In this document: piece after piece, positions 8,582-16,811 of the stretch | Layout of the letters: the number at the start of each line of letters is the position of its first letter | Numbering within the stretch: the stretch's first letter is position 1 | NCBI GenBank assembly: GCA_964628685.1 | Contig: CAZVNM010000002.1 | Span: 537,756 to 601,755 of the forward strand | From: CALMEC01 sp964628685 | GTDB taxonomy: Bacteria; Actinomycetota; Thermoleophilia; Miltoncostaeales; Miltoncostaeaceae | DNA length: 64,000 bases | Direction: 5' to 3' | Translations under genes and position numbers: made by a program | The notes under the pieces: generated by a model | The model's input: the letters and a program-made list of their open reading frames with translations, nothing else | The model's database searches: none | Told to the model about the DNA's origin: nothing

Positions 8582-9496
8582 TCAGGGTGACCCGGGGCGC
8601 GCGTCGTGCCATGGCGGCTCGGGCGTCTCGCCGGCCCCGCTGCCCACGATGTCGGTCAGCTTGTCGGGGTTGCGGACGATCCAGATGCGCGCGATGCGGT
8701 CGTCGCTCACCGCCGCCTGGATGACCGACGGGGATTCGCCGGCCTGTCGGATGATCCAGGCCGGCAGCCCGTTGACGTCGGCGGCCTCGACCACGAAGTC
8801 CCCGCCGCTGCGGATGAGCCCCGACAGCATCGCGAGCACCCGCTCCGGTCCGGTCACCGGAGCGCGGGCGGCGGTCACCCTCCCGCCGCCGTCCGAGACG
8901 AGCACCACGTCGGGGGCGAGCAGCCCGACCGCCGACCGCACGTCGCCCTCCAGGAGCGCCGTGCGGAAGGCCTCGACCGTGTGGCGGTGACGATCGCGGT
9001 CCGCCTCGAACCGCGGGGTCTCGTCGCGGATCCGTGCGCGGGCCCGGCTGACGAGCTGCCGGACGGCGGCCGGCGTCGACTCCAGGAGCTCCGCGATCAG
9101 CGTGCCCGGCATGTCGAAGACCTCGGCCATCAGAAACGCAGCGCGCTCACGGGGTGAGAGCCGCTCCAGCATCACGAGCATCGCGAACGACACCGCGTCG
9201 GCCAGCTCGGCCGCCTCGTCCGGCCGGCGTGCCGTGTCGAGCGGTTCGGGCAGCCACGGGCCGATGTACTCCTGCCGTCGCCGGCGGTCGTCGCGCAACC
9301 GGTTGAGTGCCCGGTTGGCCACCGCCTTCGTCAGGTACCCGGTCGCCGACCCGACCGTCGTCGCGTCGACACGCGCCCATGCCATCCACGTGTCCTGCAC
9401 CACATCCTCGGCGTCCGCGACGCTGCCGAGGATGCCGTAGGCGATCGCGAACAGGCGGGGACGAAGCGGCTCGAACGCATCGGTGGAGGCCGTCAT
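8582..9496 (-). CDS. ECF41-family RNA polymerase sigma factor with SnoaL-like C-terminus
   Basis: A 304-residue extracytoplasmic-function sigma factor. Region 2 (FAIAYGILGSVADAEDVVQD) and region 4 (LSPRERAAFLMAEVFDMP, AVRQLVSRARARI) are followed by a SnoaL/NTF2-like domain from about residue 170. All three hallmark motifs of group ECF41 are present: WLPEP at 81-85, DGGGR at 202-206 and NPDKL at 276-280. In this group the C-terminal domain acts in cis to control activity instead of a separate anti-sigma factor. The ATG overlaps the stop of the AhpD-like gene as ATGA, the classic ECF41 partner arrangement, and the matching promoter lies upstream of that partner. Confidence 0.95.
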   Translation of the reverse strand: MTASTDAFEPLRPRLFAIAYGILGSVADAEDVVQDTWMAWARVDATTVGSATGYLTKAVANRALNRLRDDRRRRQEYIGPWLPEPLDTARRPDEAAELADAVSFAMLVMLERLSPRERAAFLMAEVFDMPGTLIAELLESTPAAVRQLVSRARARIRDETPRFEADRDRHRHTVEAFRTALLEGDVRSAVGLLAPDVVLVSDGGGRVTAARAPVTGPERVLAMLSGLIRSGGDFVVEAADVNGLPAWIIRQAGESPSVIQAAVSDDRIARIWIVRNPDKLTDIVGSGAGETPEPPWHDARPGSP

Positions 9497-10044
9497 GCTG
9501 CGGGGACCTCGCACCTGTCCATGAACCCCTGGTCGGTCAGCCCGAGGGCGCCGTTGAAGCGCGACCGCAGGTTCTCGACGGCCACGAGCATCGTGAGCTC
9601 CACCAGTGCGGCGTCGCCGAGCCGGTCGCGCAGCTCCTCCACCAGCCCGTCGGTGACGTCGCCGACCTCGCCGGAGATCGTCTCGGCGTACTCCAGCACG
9701 CGTCGCTCGAGTTCGGTGTAGCGGTCGCTCTCCCGCCAACGGGGGACGTCCTGGAGCTTCGCGGGGTCGACGCCCTCGCTGCGGAACGCCCACCCGCCGA
9801 AATCGATGCACCAGCTGCATCCCACCCGCACGGCCGATGCCATCACGGCGAGCGCGGCGAGGGTTGGGTCGAGTCCGTTCCATCGTTCGACCGCGCGCTC
9901 GAGACGCGCGTAGGTCATCGCGACCCTCGCGTTGTGTCCCACCGCGGCGACGGGCTGGATGACCGTGTCGAACCGGTGGTTCGAGTAGATGCCGGCGACG
10001 CGGTTGAGGATCGTGCGGGGCGGGGAGAGGGGGATGCGGGCCAT
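9493..10044 (-). CDS. Carboxymuconolactone decarboxylase/AhpD-like protein (ECF41 partner)
   Basis: A 183-residue all-helical protein with the redox pair Cys76-x-x-Cys79 in VGCSWCIDFGGW, as in AhpD alkylhydroperoxidases. ECF41 sigma factors are commonly encoded next to a carboxymuconolactone-decarboxylase, oxidoreductase or epimerase gene that is their main target, and this is such a pair. Translation is supported by GGAGG about 8 nt before the ATG. A near-consensus ECF41 promoter lies 37-64 nt upstream. It probably reduces peroxides or a related substrate; the true substrate is unknown. Confidence 0.9.
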   Translation of the reverse strand: MARIPLSPPRTILNRVAGIYSNHRFDTVIQPVAAVGHNARVAMTYARLERAVERWNGLDPTLAALAVMASAVRVGCSWCIDFGGWAFRSEGVDPAKLQDVPRWRESDRYTELERRVLEYAETISGEVGDVTDGLVEELRDRLGDAALVELTMLVAVENLRSRFNGALGLTDQGFMDRCEVPAA

Positions 10045-10080
10045 GTCGTTTCCTCCGTGGGTGGGTCACTTCTGAAAGAA

Positions 10081-10108
10081 GGACACCGCCCGGCCTCGGA
10101 ATGTGACA
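10081..10108 (-). promoter_or_regulatory. Predicted ECF41-dependent promoter
   Basis: On the minus strand, TGTCACA (10108-10102) is followed by 16 nt and TGTC (10085-10082). The published ECF41 consensus, as I recall it, is TGTCACA-N16-CGTC, so the -35 element and spacing match exactly and the -10 element has one mismatch. It sits upstream of the AhpD-like gene and the ECF41 sigma gene, implying autoregulation. Confidence 0.8.
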
Positions 10109-10147
10109 TGCGATGCCCCGAGGGGCGCCCGCCGTCATCCGGGACCG

Positions 10148-10153
10148 TACGCT
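10148..10153 (+). promoter_or_regulatory. Candidate -10 hexamer (TACGCT), leaderless promoter of pncB
   Basis: TACGCT ends 6 nt before the pncB ATG at 10160, with no ribosome binding site. It is divergent from the ECF41 promoter about 40 bp away. Confidence 0.5.
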
Positions 10154-10159
10154 GTCCCC

Positions 10160-11446
10160 ATGCACTCCTCCACCGCGCTTCTCACCGACCACTACGAGCT
10201 CACGATGCTGCAGGCCGCCCTGGCGGGTGGCACGGCCGAGCGCCGCTGCACGTTCGAGGTGTTCGCCCGGCGCCTGCCCATGGGCCGCCGCTACGGGGTG
10301 GTGGCAGGCACCGGCCGTCTGCTCGACGCGATCGAGGACTTCCGCTTCGGTCCGGCGGAGATCGAGATGCTCGCCCCGATCCTCTCGCGCGAGACACTGG
10401 AGCACCTGGCCGACTACCGCTTCGAGGGTGACATCGACGGGTATCCGGAGGGTGAGCTCTACTTCCCCGGGAGCCCGCTCCTGTCGGTGACCGGCACGTT
10501 CGCCAACGCCGTGGTGCTCGAGACGCTGGTGCTGTCGATCCTCAACCACGACAGCGCCGTCGCGTCGGCGGGTGCGCGGATGGTGAGCGCCGCCGGAGAA
10601 CGCGCGCTGCTCGAGATGGGCGGACGCCGCACCCATGAGCGGGCCGCCGTCGCCGCGTCGCGGGCCGCGTACCTGGCGGGGTTTGCGAGCACGTCCAACC
10701 TGGAGGCCGGACGGCGCTACGCCATCCCCACCGCCGGCACCCACGCCCATGCGCTGGTGCTGCTGCACGACAGCGAGGAGGCGGCCTTCGCAGCCCAGAT
10801 CGACGCGTTCGGCATCGACACGACACTGCTGGTCGACACCTACGACACCACCGCGGGTATCGAGACGGCCATCCGGGTGGCCGGCCCCGAGCTGGGCGCC
10901 ATCCGCATCGACAGCGGCGACCTGGGCGTGCACGCGCGCAAGGCGCGGCGGCAGTTGGACGGCCTGGGGGCGACCGGCACGCGGATCGTCCTCTCCGGCG
11001 ATCTGGACGAGCATTCCATCGCGGCGCTGGCCGCCGATCCGGTCGACGTCTACGGCGTGGGCACCGCGCTCGTCACGGGCTCCGGCGCTCCCACCGCCGG
11101 CTTCGTCTACAAGCTGGTGGAGGTCGACGGCCGGCCGGTCGAGAAGCGCAGCGAGCACAAGGCGTCGCTGGGCGGCCGCAAATCGTCACTGCGACGCCAC
11201 CGCGCCACCGGCACCGCCACCGAGGAGGTGGTCCACCTGGCCGGACGCGACGCCCCGGCCGAGCCGGGCGACCGGACCCTTCCCATCCCGCTCATGCGCG
11301 GCGGAACGCGCGTGGACGGCCTGCCCGACCTGGAGGCCTCGCGGGCGCACCTGAAGCGCGCCCTGGTGACCCTGCCGTGGGAGGGCCTGCGCCTGTCGCC
11401 GGGCGACCCTGCGCTCCCGACGACGCTCCTGCTGCCGGGGCACTGA
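10160..11446 (+). CDS. pncB: Nicotinate phosphoribosyltransferase
   Basis: Converts nicotinate and phosphoribosyl pyrophosphate to nicotinate mononucleotide in the NAD salvage pathway. The 428-residue protein starts with the family signature LLTDHYELTMLQAAL. It also carries GTHAHALVLL near residue 195, TYDTTAGIETAI, and the phosphate-binding segment IRIDSGDLG and GVGTALVTGSG. Length and order are normal for the type found in actinobacteria. The start ATG is set by the MHSSTALLTDHYEL N-terminus and the hexamer 6 nt upstream. Confidence 0.95.
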   Translation: MHSSTALLTDHYELTMLQAALAGGTAERRCTFEVFARRLPMGRRYGVVAGTGRLLDAIEDFRFGPAEIEMLAPILSRETLEHLADYRFEGDIDGYPEGELYFPGSPLLSVTGTFANAVVLETLVLSILNHDSAVASAGARMVSAAGERALLEMGGRRTHERAAVAASRAAYLAGFASTSNLEAGRRYAIPTAGTHAHALVLLHDSEEAAFAAQIDAFGIDTTLLVDTYDTTAGIETAIRVAGPELGAIRIDSGDLGVHARKARRQLDGLGATGTRIVLSGDLDEHSIAALAADPVDVYGVGTALVTGSGAPTAGFVYKLVEVDGRPVEKRSEHKASLGGRKSSLRRHRATGTATEEVVHLAGRDAPAEPGDRTLPIPLMRGGTRVDGLPDLEASRAHLKRALVTLPWEGLRLSPGDPALPTTLLLPGH

Positions 11447-11464
11447 TGGGCGAGGCGGGGCCTT

Positions 11465-11496
11465 CTTGACCAGGTTGGTCAAGATCAGATATGATC
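11465..11496 (+). promoter_or_regulatory. Toxin-antitoxin promoter with two operator palindromes
   Basis: TTGACC (11466-11471) and TATGAT (11490-11495), 18 nt apart, form a good sigma-70-type promoter that ends 6 nt before the antitoxin ATG. Two inverted repeats overlie it: CTTGACCA-GGT-TGGTCAAG (11465-11483, perfect 8-bp arms) covers the -35 element, and GATCA-GATA-TGATC (11483-11496) covers the -10 element. These are the expected sites for autorepression by the antitoxin-toxin complex. Confidence 0.8.
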
Positions 11497-11501
11497 CGCC
11501 C

Positions 11502-11741
11502 ATGACGACCCTCAATCTGTACGAGGCCAAGACACGGCTTTCGGAACTCGTCGATCGTGCCGCGGATGGTGAGGAGATCGTGATCGGCAAGTACGGAAAG
11601 CCGATGGCGAGGCTCGTTCCGTACACGCAGGTCGCCGATGTCCCCCGGACCCCGGGGGCCTGGGCGGGACGCGTGGTCATTCACGATGACTTCGATGATC
11701 TCCCCGACGATCTCGCGGAGGCGTTCGGCCTGCGCGGATGA
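11502..11741 (+). CDS. Phd/YefM-family antitoxin
   Basis: A 79-residue antitoxin. The N-terminal half (NLYEAKTRLSELVDRAADG, EEIVIGKYGKPMARLVPY) is the Phd/YefM dimerisation and DNA-binding domain; the C-terminal tail, ending FDDLPDDLAEAFGLRG, should wrap the toxin. The ATG at 11502 is supported by conserved residues beginning right after it and by the TATGAT element 6 nt upstream. It overlaps the toxin start by 4 nt (ATGA). The palindromes over the promoter are its likely operators. Confidence 0.93.
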   Translation: MTTLNLYEAKTRLSELVDRAADGEEIVIGKYGKPMARLVPYTQVADVPRTPGAWAGRVVIHDDFDDLPDDLAEAFGLRG

Positions 11742-12115
11742 GCGCGCTGCTCGACACGCACGTCCTCCTGTGGTGGCTGGCGAACGACGACAGGCTGGGA
11801 GGCGACGCCCGAGCCCTCATCGCCGATGATTCCACCACCGTCTGGGTGAGCGCGGCATCGGTCTGGGAGATCGCGATCAAGCGGTCGCTCGGGAAGCTGG
11901 ATGCGCCGTCTGATCTTCTCGAGCAGATCGACGCGAGCCGGTTCACCGTCCGTCCGTTGGACGGCGCCGACCTCTGGTTCGCGGGGCATCTTCCCGGACA
12001 CCACCGTGATCCGTTCGATCGGGCGATCGTCGCCCAGGCCCTCCGGGGAGGCCTGCGGTTGATCACTCGTGACACACGGCTCGCAGACTACGGCGTGGAG
12101 ATCCTCGTGGCGTGA
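11738..12115 (+). CDS. VapC-type PIN-domain toxin
   Basis: A 125-residue PIN-domain ribonuclease. The acidic metal-binding residues are visible: Asp6 in LLDTHVLLWW, Glu in SVWEIAIK, Asp in RDPFDRAIVAQA and Asp in LITRDTRLADYG. The LLDTHVLLWWL start marks the COG3744 subfamily usually paired with Phd-type antitoxins. Free toxin would cleave cellular RNA and slow growth. All catalytic residues are intact, so the pair should be functional. Confidence 0.93.
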   Translation: MSALLDTHVLLWWLANDDRLGGDARALIADDSTTVWVSAASVWEIAIKRSLGKLDAPSDLLEQIDASRFTVRPLDGADLWFAGHLPGHHRDPFDRAIVAQALRGGLRLITRDTRLADYGVEILVA

Positions 12116-12149
12116 TGGCGGCGGGCGGGACGGCGGCGTGGTTCCGCCG

Positions 12150-12899
12150 CTACGGAAGCGTGAACCCGCCCCGCGTCATCAGCGCACGTCCGCGGGCCGA
12201 TGTGGCGAGGTCGACCACCCCCTGGGCGGCGTCGGCGTTCTTCGCGCCCTTCAGCGGGGCGATGAAGTAGGTGGCCACGTGGGCGCGTGCGTCGGGGATT
12301 TCGATCAGCCGGATCTGGTCGGCCGACCCGGCCTCCAGCGCCTCGCTGGCCCACATGATCCCGGCCGCGGCGCGGCGTGAGGTGACGCGCGGCAGCACAT
12401 CCATCGGCTCGGTCGACATGTAGGCGCGCTCGCCGAAGCCCGCGGCGGCGAGCAGGGCGTTTGTCAGCTGGCCGCAGCGGGTGGCGGCGCGGCAGCGGAT
12501 CCAGCGCGTGCCCGGCAGGTCGGTGAGCCCGGCGGTCGCGGTGTCGGTGGCGGGCACACCCAGCACCAGACGGTTGGTCGCGACCGCCACCGGATCGGCG
12601 GCCAGGAGCCCCTGGCGCTTCGCCCGGTCCATGGTGGCGCGGTTGTCGGTCACGAGCACGTCGGCCACCGCGCCGGTGCCCGACGCCCGCTCCAGGAGCG
12701 CCGGGGTGGGGGAGAAGTCGAACGTGAGGCGCTGCGGTCGGCTGCGCTGCCACTCCCGGCCGATGTAGATCATCGGCTGGCGGATGGCCTCGTCCGCCAG
12801 CACCCGCACGAGCTCGGGTGGCGTGTACGCCTCGTCGTCCCCACCGCAGCCGGCGGCCACCAGGCAGAGGACGGCGATCGGAATGGCGAGCAGCTTCAC
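12150..12899 (-). CDS. ModA-like substrate-binding lipoprotein
   Basis: A 249-residue exported binding protein. The signal peptide ends in the lipobox LVAAGC with Cys18. The mature part resembles molybdate/tungstate-type binding proteins: LTFDFSPTPALLERASGTG, VADVLVTDNRATMDRA, NRLVLGVPATDT and a GIMWASEALEAG-like loop. The GTG start at 12899 is preceded by AAAGG 5 nt away. No permease or ATPase gene is next to it, so it either works with a remote transporter or is an orphan sensor. The ligand is uncertain. Confidence 0.85.
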   Translation of the reverse strand: MKLLAIPIAVLCLVAAGCGGDDEAYTPPELVRVLADEAIRQPMIYIGREWQRSRPQRLTFDFSPTPALLERASGTGAVADVLVTDNRATMDRAKRQGLLAADPVAVATNRLVLGVPATDTATAGLTDLPGTRWIRCRAATRCGQLTNALLAAAGFGERAYMSTEPMDVLPRVTSRRAAAGIMWASEALEAGSADQIRLIEIPDARAHVATYFIAPLKGAKNADAAQGVVDLATSARGRALMTRGGFTLP

Positions 12900-13046
12900 G
12901 CGGGCCTTTCGGAAGGCGGGGGGCCGGCGCGATGGTAGCGGGGGCCGCCGACGGCCGGCCGGTGATCCGGGTGTGCGTCCGCAGGGCATGGGACCCGGCG
13001 CAGTCTGCGCCCGACGCGTCGGCGGGTCGCGCGCACCCGCCCACGA

Positions 13047-13075
13047 TTGATGTTGATGCATCAACCAACTAGGGT
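13047..13075 (+). promoter_or_regulatory. Promoter with MarR-type palindromic operator
   Basis: TTGATG (13047-13052) and TAGGGT (13070-13075), 17 nt apart, form a plausible promoter. The spacer holds GTTGATGCATCAAC (13052-13065), a perfect 14-bp palindrome of the kind bound by MarR-family regulators. The last gene of the following operon is a MarR regulator, so autorepression is likely. Confidence 0.72.
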
Positions 13076-13114
13076 CGTCACGTCAACCGGGTTCGCGGAA
13101 CGGGAGCGACATGC

Positions 13115-15313
13115 ATGGCCAACTACGGGCACCCCCTGCGCTTCGGCGCAGAGATCCGCGTGGGGAACGCGGCGTACGGTGACGCCGTCGCACTGGCCGA
13201 CCTCGCCCAACAGCACGGCCACGATCTGATCGCGTTCGCAGACCGTGGCGCGGACGGCGGCCCGGACGCGCTGACCCTCGCGTCGTGGGCCGCGGCCCGG
13301 ACCACGTCCATCGGGGTGGCGATCGCGCGACTGGACCTCATGGACAGGCCCGCGTCGATCGTCGCACGGGCGGTGGGAAGTCTGCAGCTGCTGTCCGGAC
13401 ATCGCGGGCTGCTGATGCTGGCGACGCCACCCGACGGCGGGGACATGACGGCGGTCGCCGAGGCCGTCACCGTGGTGCGCGCCATGCAGGACACGGCGCA
13501 GCGGCGGGTGCGCACGGCGGGGGTGCACCACCGGCTGGACGGTGCCGAGCCCGGGCCGGCGCTCGATGAGGAGACACCGCTGTGGCTGCACGGTTCGGGC
13601 CGGGCCGCCGCCACCCTGGCCGCCCGCATCGCCGACGGCTGGGTGGTCGACCTGGACGAGGTCGGCGTCGACGAATGGGTGGATCTGACGCGAACGCTCG
13701 ACGACGCCGCCGGCGCGGCGGGACGTGACGTGCGTGAGATCCGACGGGTCGTGACCCTGCCCGCCGAGTGGTTCGCCGACGTCGACCGTCTGGTCGCGCT
13801 CGCGGTGGACCACGGCGTCAGCACGTTCCTCCTGCGCACCGATGGATCGGCGGCGGGCTCCCAGGTGGTCCGCCAGATGGGGGCCACGGTGATCCCCGCG
13901 GTGCGGCGTGCGGTCACGGACGCGCTGCCACCGGGCGCCCTGTCGGATCGAGGGGTGCGCAGAGCCGATGTGCGCGCCCGGCGGCGCCCCGGCATCGCGT
14001 ACGACGAGGTCCCCGAGACCCTGGCCGCGAGGGCGGTCGAACCGGGCGATGCCGCGTTCGGTCGCGTGCGCTCCACCTACCTGCGCGGCGGTGACCCCGG
14101 CCTCGTGCTTCGCCCCCACACCGTCGCCGAGGTGGTCGACGCCGTGGGCTTCGCACGTCGCCACACGCACCTGCCACTCGGCATCCGCAGCGGAGGACAC
14201 GGCATCAGCGGGCGGTCGACCAACGACGGCGGCCTGGTCATCGACGTCGGGGCCCTCGACGAGATCACGGTCCTGGACACGGCCGCCAGGCTCGTGCGCA
14301 TCGGCCCGGGCGCGCGGTGGCGGGATGTGGCGAGCGCACTGCAGCCGCACGGGTGGGCGCTCACCTCGGGCGATTACGGCGGCGTGGGCGTGGGCGGCCT
14401 GGCCACCGCCGGCGGCATCGGCTTCCTCTCCCGCAAGCACGGCCTCACCATCGACCACCTCCGGGCGGTGGAGATGGTGCTGGCGGACGGCTCCGTCGTG
14501 CGTGCCGCCGATGACGAGAACCCGGAGCTCTTCTGGGCGGCACGGGGTGCGGGCGCCAACTTCGGCGTCGCGGTCGCCTTCGAGTTCGCGGTCGACGAGG
14601 TCGACCAGGTGGGCTGGGCCCAGCTGGCGTTCGATGTGTCGGACCCCGCCGCCTTCCTCGAGGCGTTCGGTCGGGTCGCGTCCGACGCCCCACGTGAGAC
14701 CACGCCGTTTTTGATCATCGGGCAGGGGGCGGCCCAGCTCATGGCCATGGTGGACTCCGCGGACCCCGGGGTGATCATCGACCAACTGCAGCCGCTCGCG
14801 GCGATCGCGCCCCTCGTGCAGCAGCAGATCGTGATCGCACCGTATGCGGCGGTGATGAACATGTTCCCCGAGACGCCGCACGACGGGCGGGGCGAACCGG
14901 TCTCACGATCGGCCTTCACGCGCGAGATCACCCCGGCGTTCGGCTCGGCGTCGGCGGAGCTGATCGGCAGCGGTGCATCGTTCTGGTACCAGATCCGCAC
15001 CGTCGGCGGGGCCATCTCCGACGTGCCGCCGGATGCCACCGCCTATGCCCACCGCGACGCCCGGTTCTCCCTCGCCGTCATGGGCGCCGGTGCCCGGCGC
15101 CTCGACCCGTGGTTCGATCGGGTGCGCCGGCACGCCACGGGGCTCTATCTCAGCTTCGAGAGCGACCGCAGCGAGGAGCGGATCGGCGACGCGTTCCCCC
15201 CGGCCACGCTCGACCGGCTCCGTCGCCTGAAGGCCGAGCTCGACCCGCACAACCTCTTCCGCGACAACTTCAACATCACACCCGCCCACGACGACACCCG
15301 GAGCACCCGATGA
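13115..15313 (+). CDS. Fusion protein: luciferase-like (LLM) domain plus FAD-linked oxidase (BBE type)
   Basis: A 732-residue two-domain protein. Residues 1 to about 300 resemble a flavin-dependent luciferase-like monooxygenase domain (LASWAAARTTSIGVAIARLD, IADGWVVDLDEVGVDEWVDL). Residues from about 330 form a PCMH-type FAD-binding oxidase: GIRSGGHGISGRST has the histidine that usually carries covalent FAD, SGDYGGVGVGGLATAGGIG binds FAD, and the C-terminus has the berberine-bridge-enzyme signature DPHNLFRDNFNI. The cysteine used for a second covalent link is absent. The two flavin domains could act in sequence on one substrate. It leads an operon whose members overlap by ATGA. The substrate is unknown. 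Confidence 0.88.
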   Translation: MANYGHPLRFGAEIRVGNAAYGDAVALADLAQQHGHDLIAFADRGADGGPDALTLASWAAARTTSIGVAIARLDLMDRPASIVARAVGSLQLLSGHRGLLMLATPPDGGDMTAVAEAVTVVRAMQDTAQRRVRTAGVHHRLDGAEPGPALDEETPLWLHGSGRAAATLAARIADGWVVDLDEVGVDEWVDLTRTLDDAAGAAGRDVREIRRVVTLPAEWFADVDRLVALAVDHGVSTFLLRTDGSAAGSQVVRQMGATVIPAVRRAVTDALPPGALSDRGVRRADVRARRRPGIAYDEVPETLAARAVEPGDAAFGRVRSTYLRGGDPGLVLRPHTVAEVVDAVGFARRHTHLPLGIRSGGHGISGRSTNDGGLVIDVGALDEITVLDTAARLVRIGPGARWRDVASALQPHGWALTSGDYGGVGVGGLATAGGIGFLSRKHGLTIDHLRAVEMVLADGSVVRAADDENPELFWAARGAGANFGVAVAFEFAVDEVDQVGWAQLAFDVSDPAAFLEAFGRVASDAPRETTPFLIIGQGAAQLMAMVDSADPGVIIDQLQPLAAIAPLVQQQIVIAPYAAVMNMFPETPHDGRGEPVSRSAFTREITPAFGSASAELIGSGASFWYQIRTVGGAISDVPPDATAYAHRDARFSLAVMGAGARRLDPWFDRVRRHATGLYLSFESDRSEERIGDAFPPATLDRLRRLKAELDPHNLFRDNFNITPAHDDTRSTR

Positions 15314-16230
15314 CCCCGTCCCCGAGCCCGACCGATTACGGCCACGAGCTGCTGTTCGGCACCTTCGTGACACCCACCAACCACCCGGTGCACCACGCCG
15401 TCGAGCAGGCGGTTGTGGCCGACCGCGCCGGCCTGGACCTCGTCACCTTCCAGGACCATCCCTACGTCGCGAAGCTCCATGACACGTCGACGCTCCTGGC
15501 ATGGGCCGCGGCCCGCACCGAGCGGATCCATCTGGCGGCCAACGTGACCAACCTGCCGCTGCGCCCGCCCGCCGTGCTCGCCCGGGCCATCGCGACCCTC
15601 GACCGGCTGAGCGGCGGGCGCATCGAGCTGGGGCTTGGAGCCGGCGCCTTCTGGGACGGCATCGCCGCCATGGGCGGACCGCGGCACACCGCCGGCGAGT
15701 CCATCGAGGCCCTCGAGGAGGCGATCGCCATCATCCGGGCCATCTGGGACACGGACGCCACCGGCATGCTCTCCCTGCGCGGCCGCCACTATGACGTGCA
15801 CGGCGCAAAGCGCGGTCCGGCACCGGCGCACCCCGTCGGCATCTGGGTGGGGGCCTACAAGCCGCGCATCCTGCGCCTGGTCGGCCGGGCGGCCGACGGG
15901 TGGCTGCCCTCGGTCCAGTACCTGCCCAACGGTCTCTCGGACCTCACCGACATGAACCGCCGCATCGACGGGGCGGCCGTCGCCGCCGGGCGTACGCCCA
16001 CCGACATCCGTCGCCTCCTCAACATCGCCGGGCAGTTCGGTGACCGGCGCCGCGGTTTCCTGCAGGGGCCGGCGCAGCAGTGGGTCGACGAGCTGGTGGA
16101 GGTCGCGCTCACGTACGGCATCAGCGGTTTCGTCCTCGCCTCGGACGACGCCACGCTCACCGAGGCCTTTGCCGCCGACGTCGCGCCGGCGGTGCGCGAG
16201 CACGTCGCCACGGCCCGTCGACGCGGATGA
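15310..16230 (+). CDS. LLM-class flavin-dependent oxidoreductase
   Basis: A 306-residue luciferase-like monooxygenase with a TIM-barrel fold (LVTFQDHPY near residue 45, ERIHLAANVTNLPLRPPAV, LDRLSGGRIELGLGAGAFWDG, IWVGAYKPRILRLVGRAADG). Members use reduced FMN or F420 to oxidise organic substrates. The ATG overlaps the stop of the fusion protein as ATGA, so the two enzymes are translationally coupled. Its resemblance to the N-terminal domain of the fusion protein (both contain LLAWAAARTERI- or LASWAAARTTSI-like stretches) suggests duplication. The cofactor cannot be decided here. Confidence 0.93.
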   Translation: MTPSPSPTDYGHELLFGTFVTPTNHPVHHAVEQAVVADRAGLDLVTFQDHPYVAKLHDTSTLLAWAAARTERIHLAANVTNLPLRPPAVLARAIATLDRLSGGRIELGLGAGAFWDGIAAMGGPRHTAGESIEALEEAIAIIRAIWDTDATGMLSLRGRHYDVHGAKRGPAPAHPVGIWVGAYKPRILRLVGRAADGWLPSVQYLPNGLSDLTDMNRRIDGAAVAAGRTPTDIRRLLNIAGQFGDRRRGFLQGPAQQWVDELVEVALTYGISGFVLASDDATLTEAFAADVAPAVREHVATARRRG

Positions 16231-16724
16231 CGACCGCCTCCGCTCCGCTCGACGCGGACCAACTGCGCACCTGGCGGAGCGTCATGAGGATGCACAGCCG
16301 ACTGGTCGCCGTGCTGGCCCAGGAGCTCCGGGTCGACTCCGACATGTCGCTCTCGGACTTCGAGGTCCTCGCCATCCTCTCCGAGGCTCCGCGGGGTGCG
16401 CTTCGGGCCCGCGATCTGCGATGCGAATTGCACTGGGAGAAGAGCCGCCTGGCCCACCACATCGGACGCATGGAACAGCGTGGCCTCGTGCGCCGTGACA
16501 CCTGCACCGAGGACCTGCGGGCTCCGATCGTGTGCATCACCGGTGCCGGCCGCGCCGCGATCCGCGCCGCCGTCCCGCCCCACCTGGCGCACGTTCGCGA
16601 GCTCTTCTTCGATGCCCTGACGGCGGGGCAGCTCCGCGCCGTCGAGGGCGCGGCCGACGCGGTGCTTCGGAGGATCGGGCAGCACTGCGACGCGGAGACG
16701 GACGGCTGGTCGCGGTCGGCGTGA
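16227..16724 (+). CDS. MarR-family transcriptional regulator (probable operon autorepressor)
   Basis: A 165-residue winged-helix regulator with a typical MarR layout: dimerisation helices (RMHSRLVAVLAQELRVDSDM), recognition region LRCELHWEKSRLAHHIGRM, then the wing and RGLVRRDTCTEDLRAPIVCIT. Its start overlaps the preceding stop as ATGA, completing a three-gene operon. The perfect palindrome at 13052-13065 ahead of the operon is its likely binding site. By analogy it would respond to a small aromatic or electrophilic substrate of the two oxidoreductases. Confidence 0.92.
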   Translation: MTTASAPLDADQLRTWRSVMRMHSRLVAVLAQELRVDSDMSLSDFEVLAILSEAPRGALRARDLRCELHWEKSRLAHHIGRMEQRGLVRRDTCTEDLRAPIVCITGAGRAAIRAAVPPHLAHVRELFFDALTAGQLRAVEGAADAVLRRIGQHCDAETDGWSRSA

Positions 16725-16811
16725 TGCGGGTGTCGGTCGATGCGTTCGGGGTGCGGTGGGTGCCGGGCCCCGGTGTTCTGCAGCCGTCAGACTGCGCGGG
16801 TGGCCGAGATC

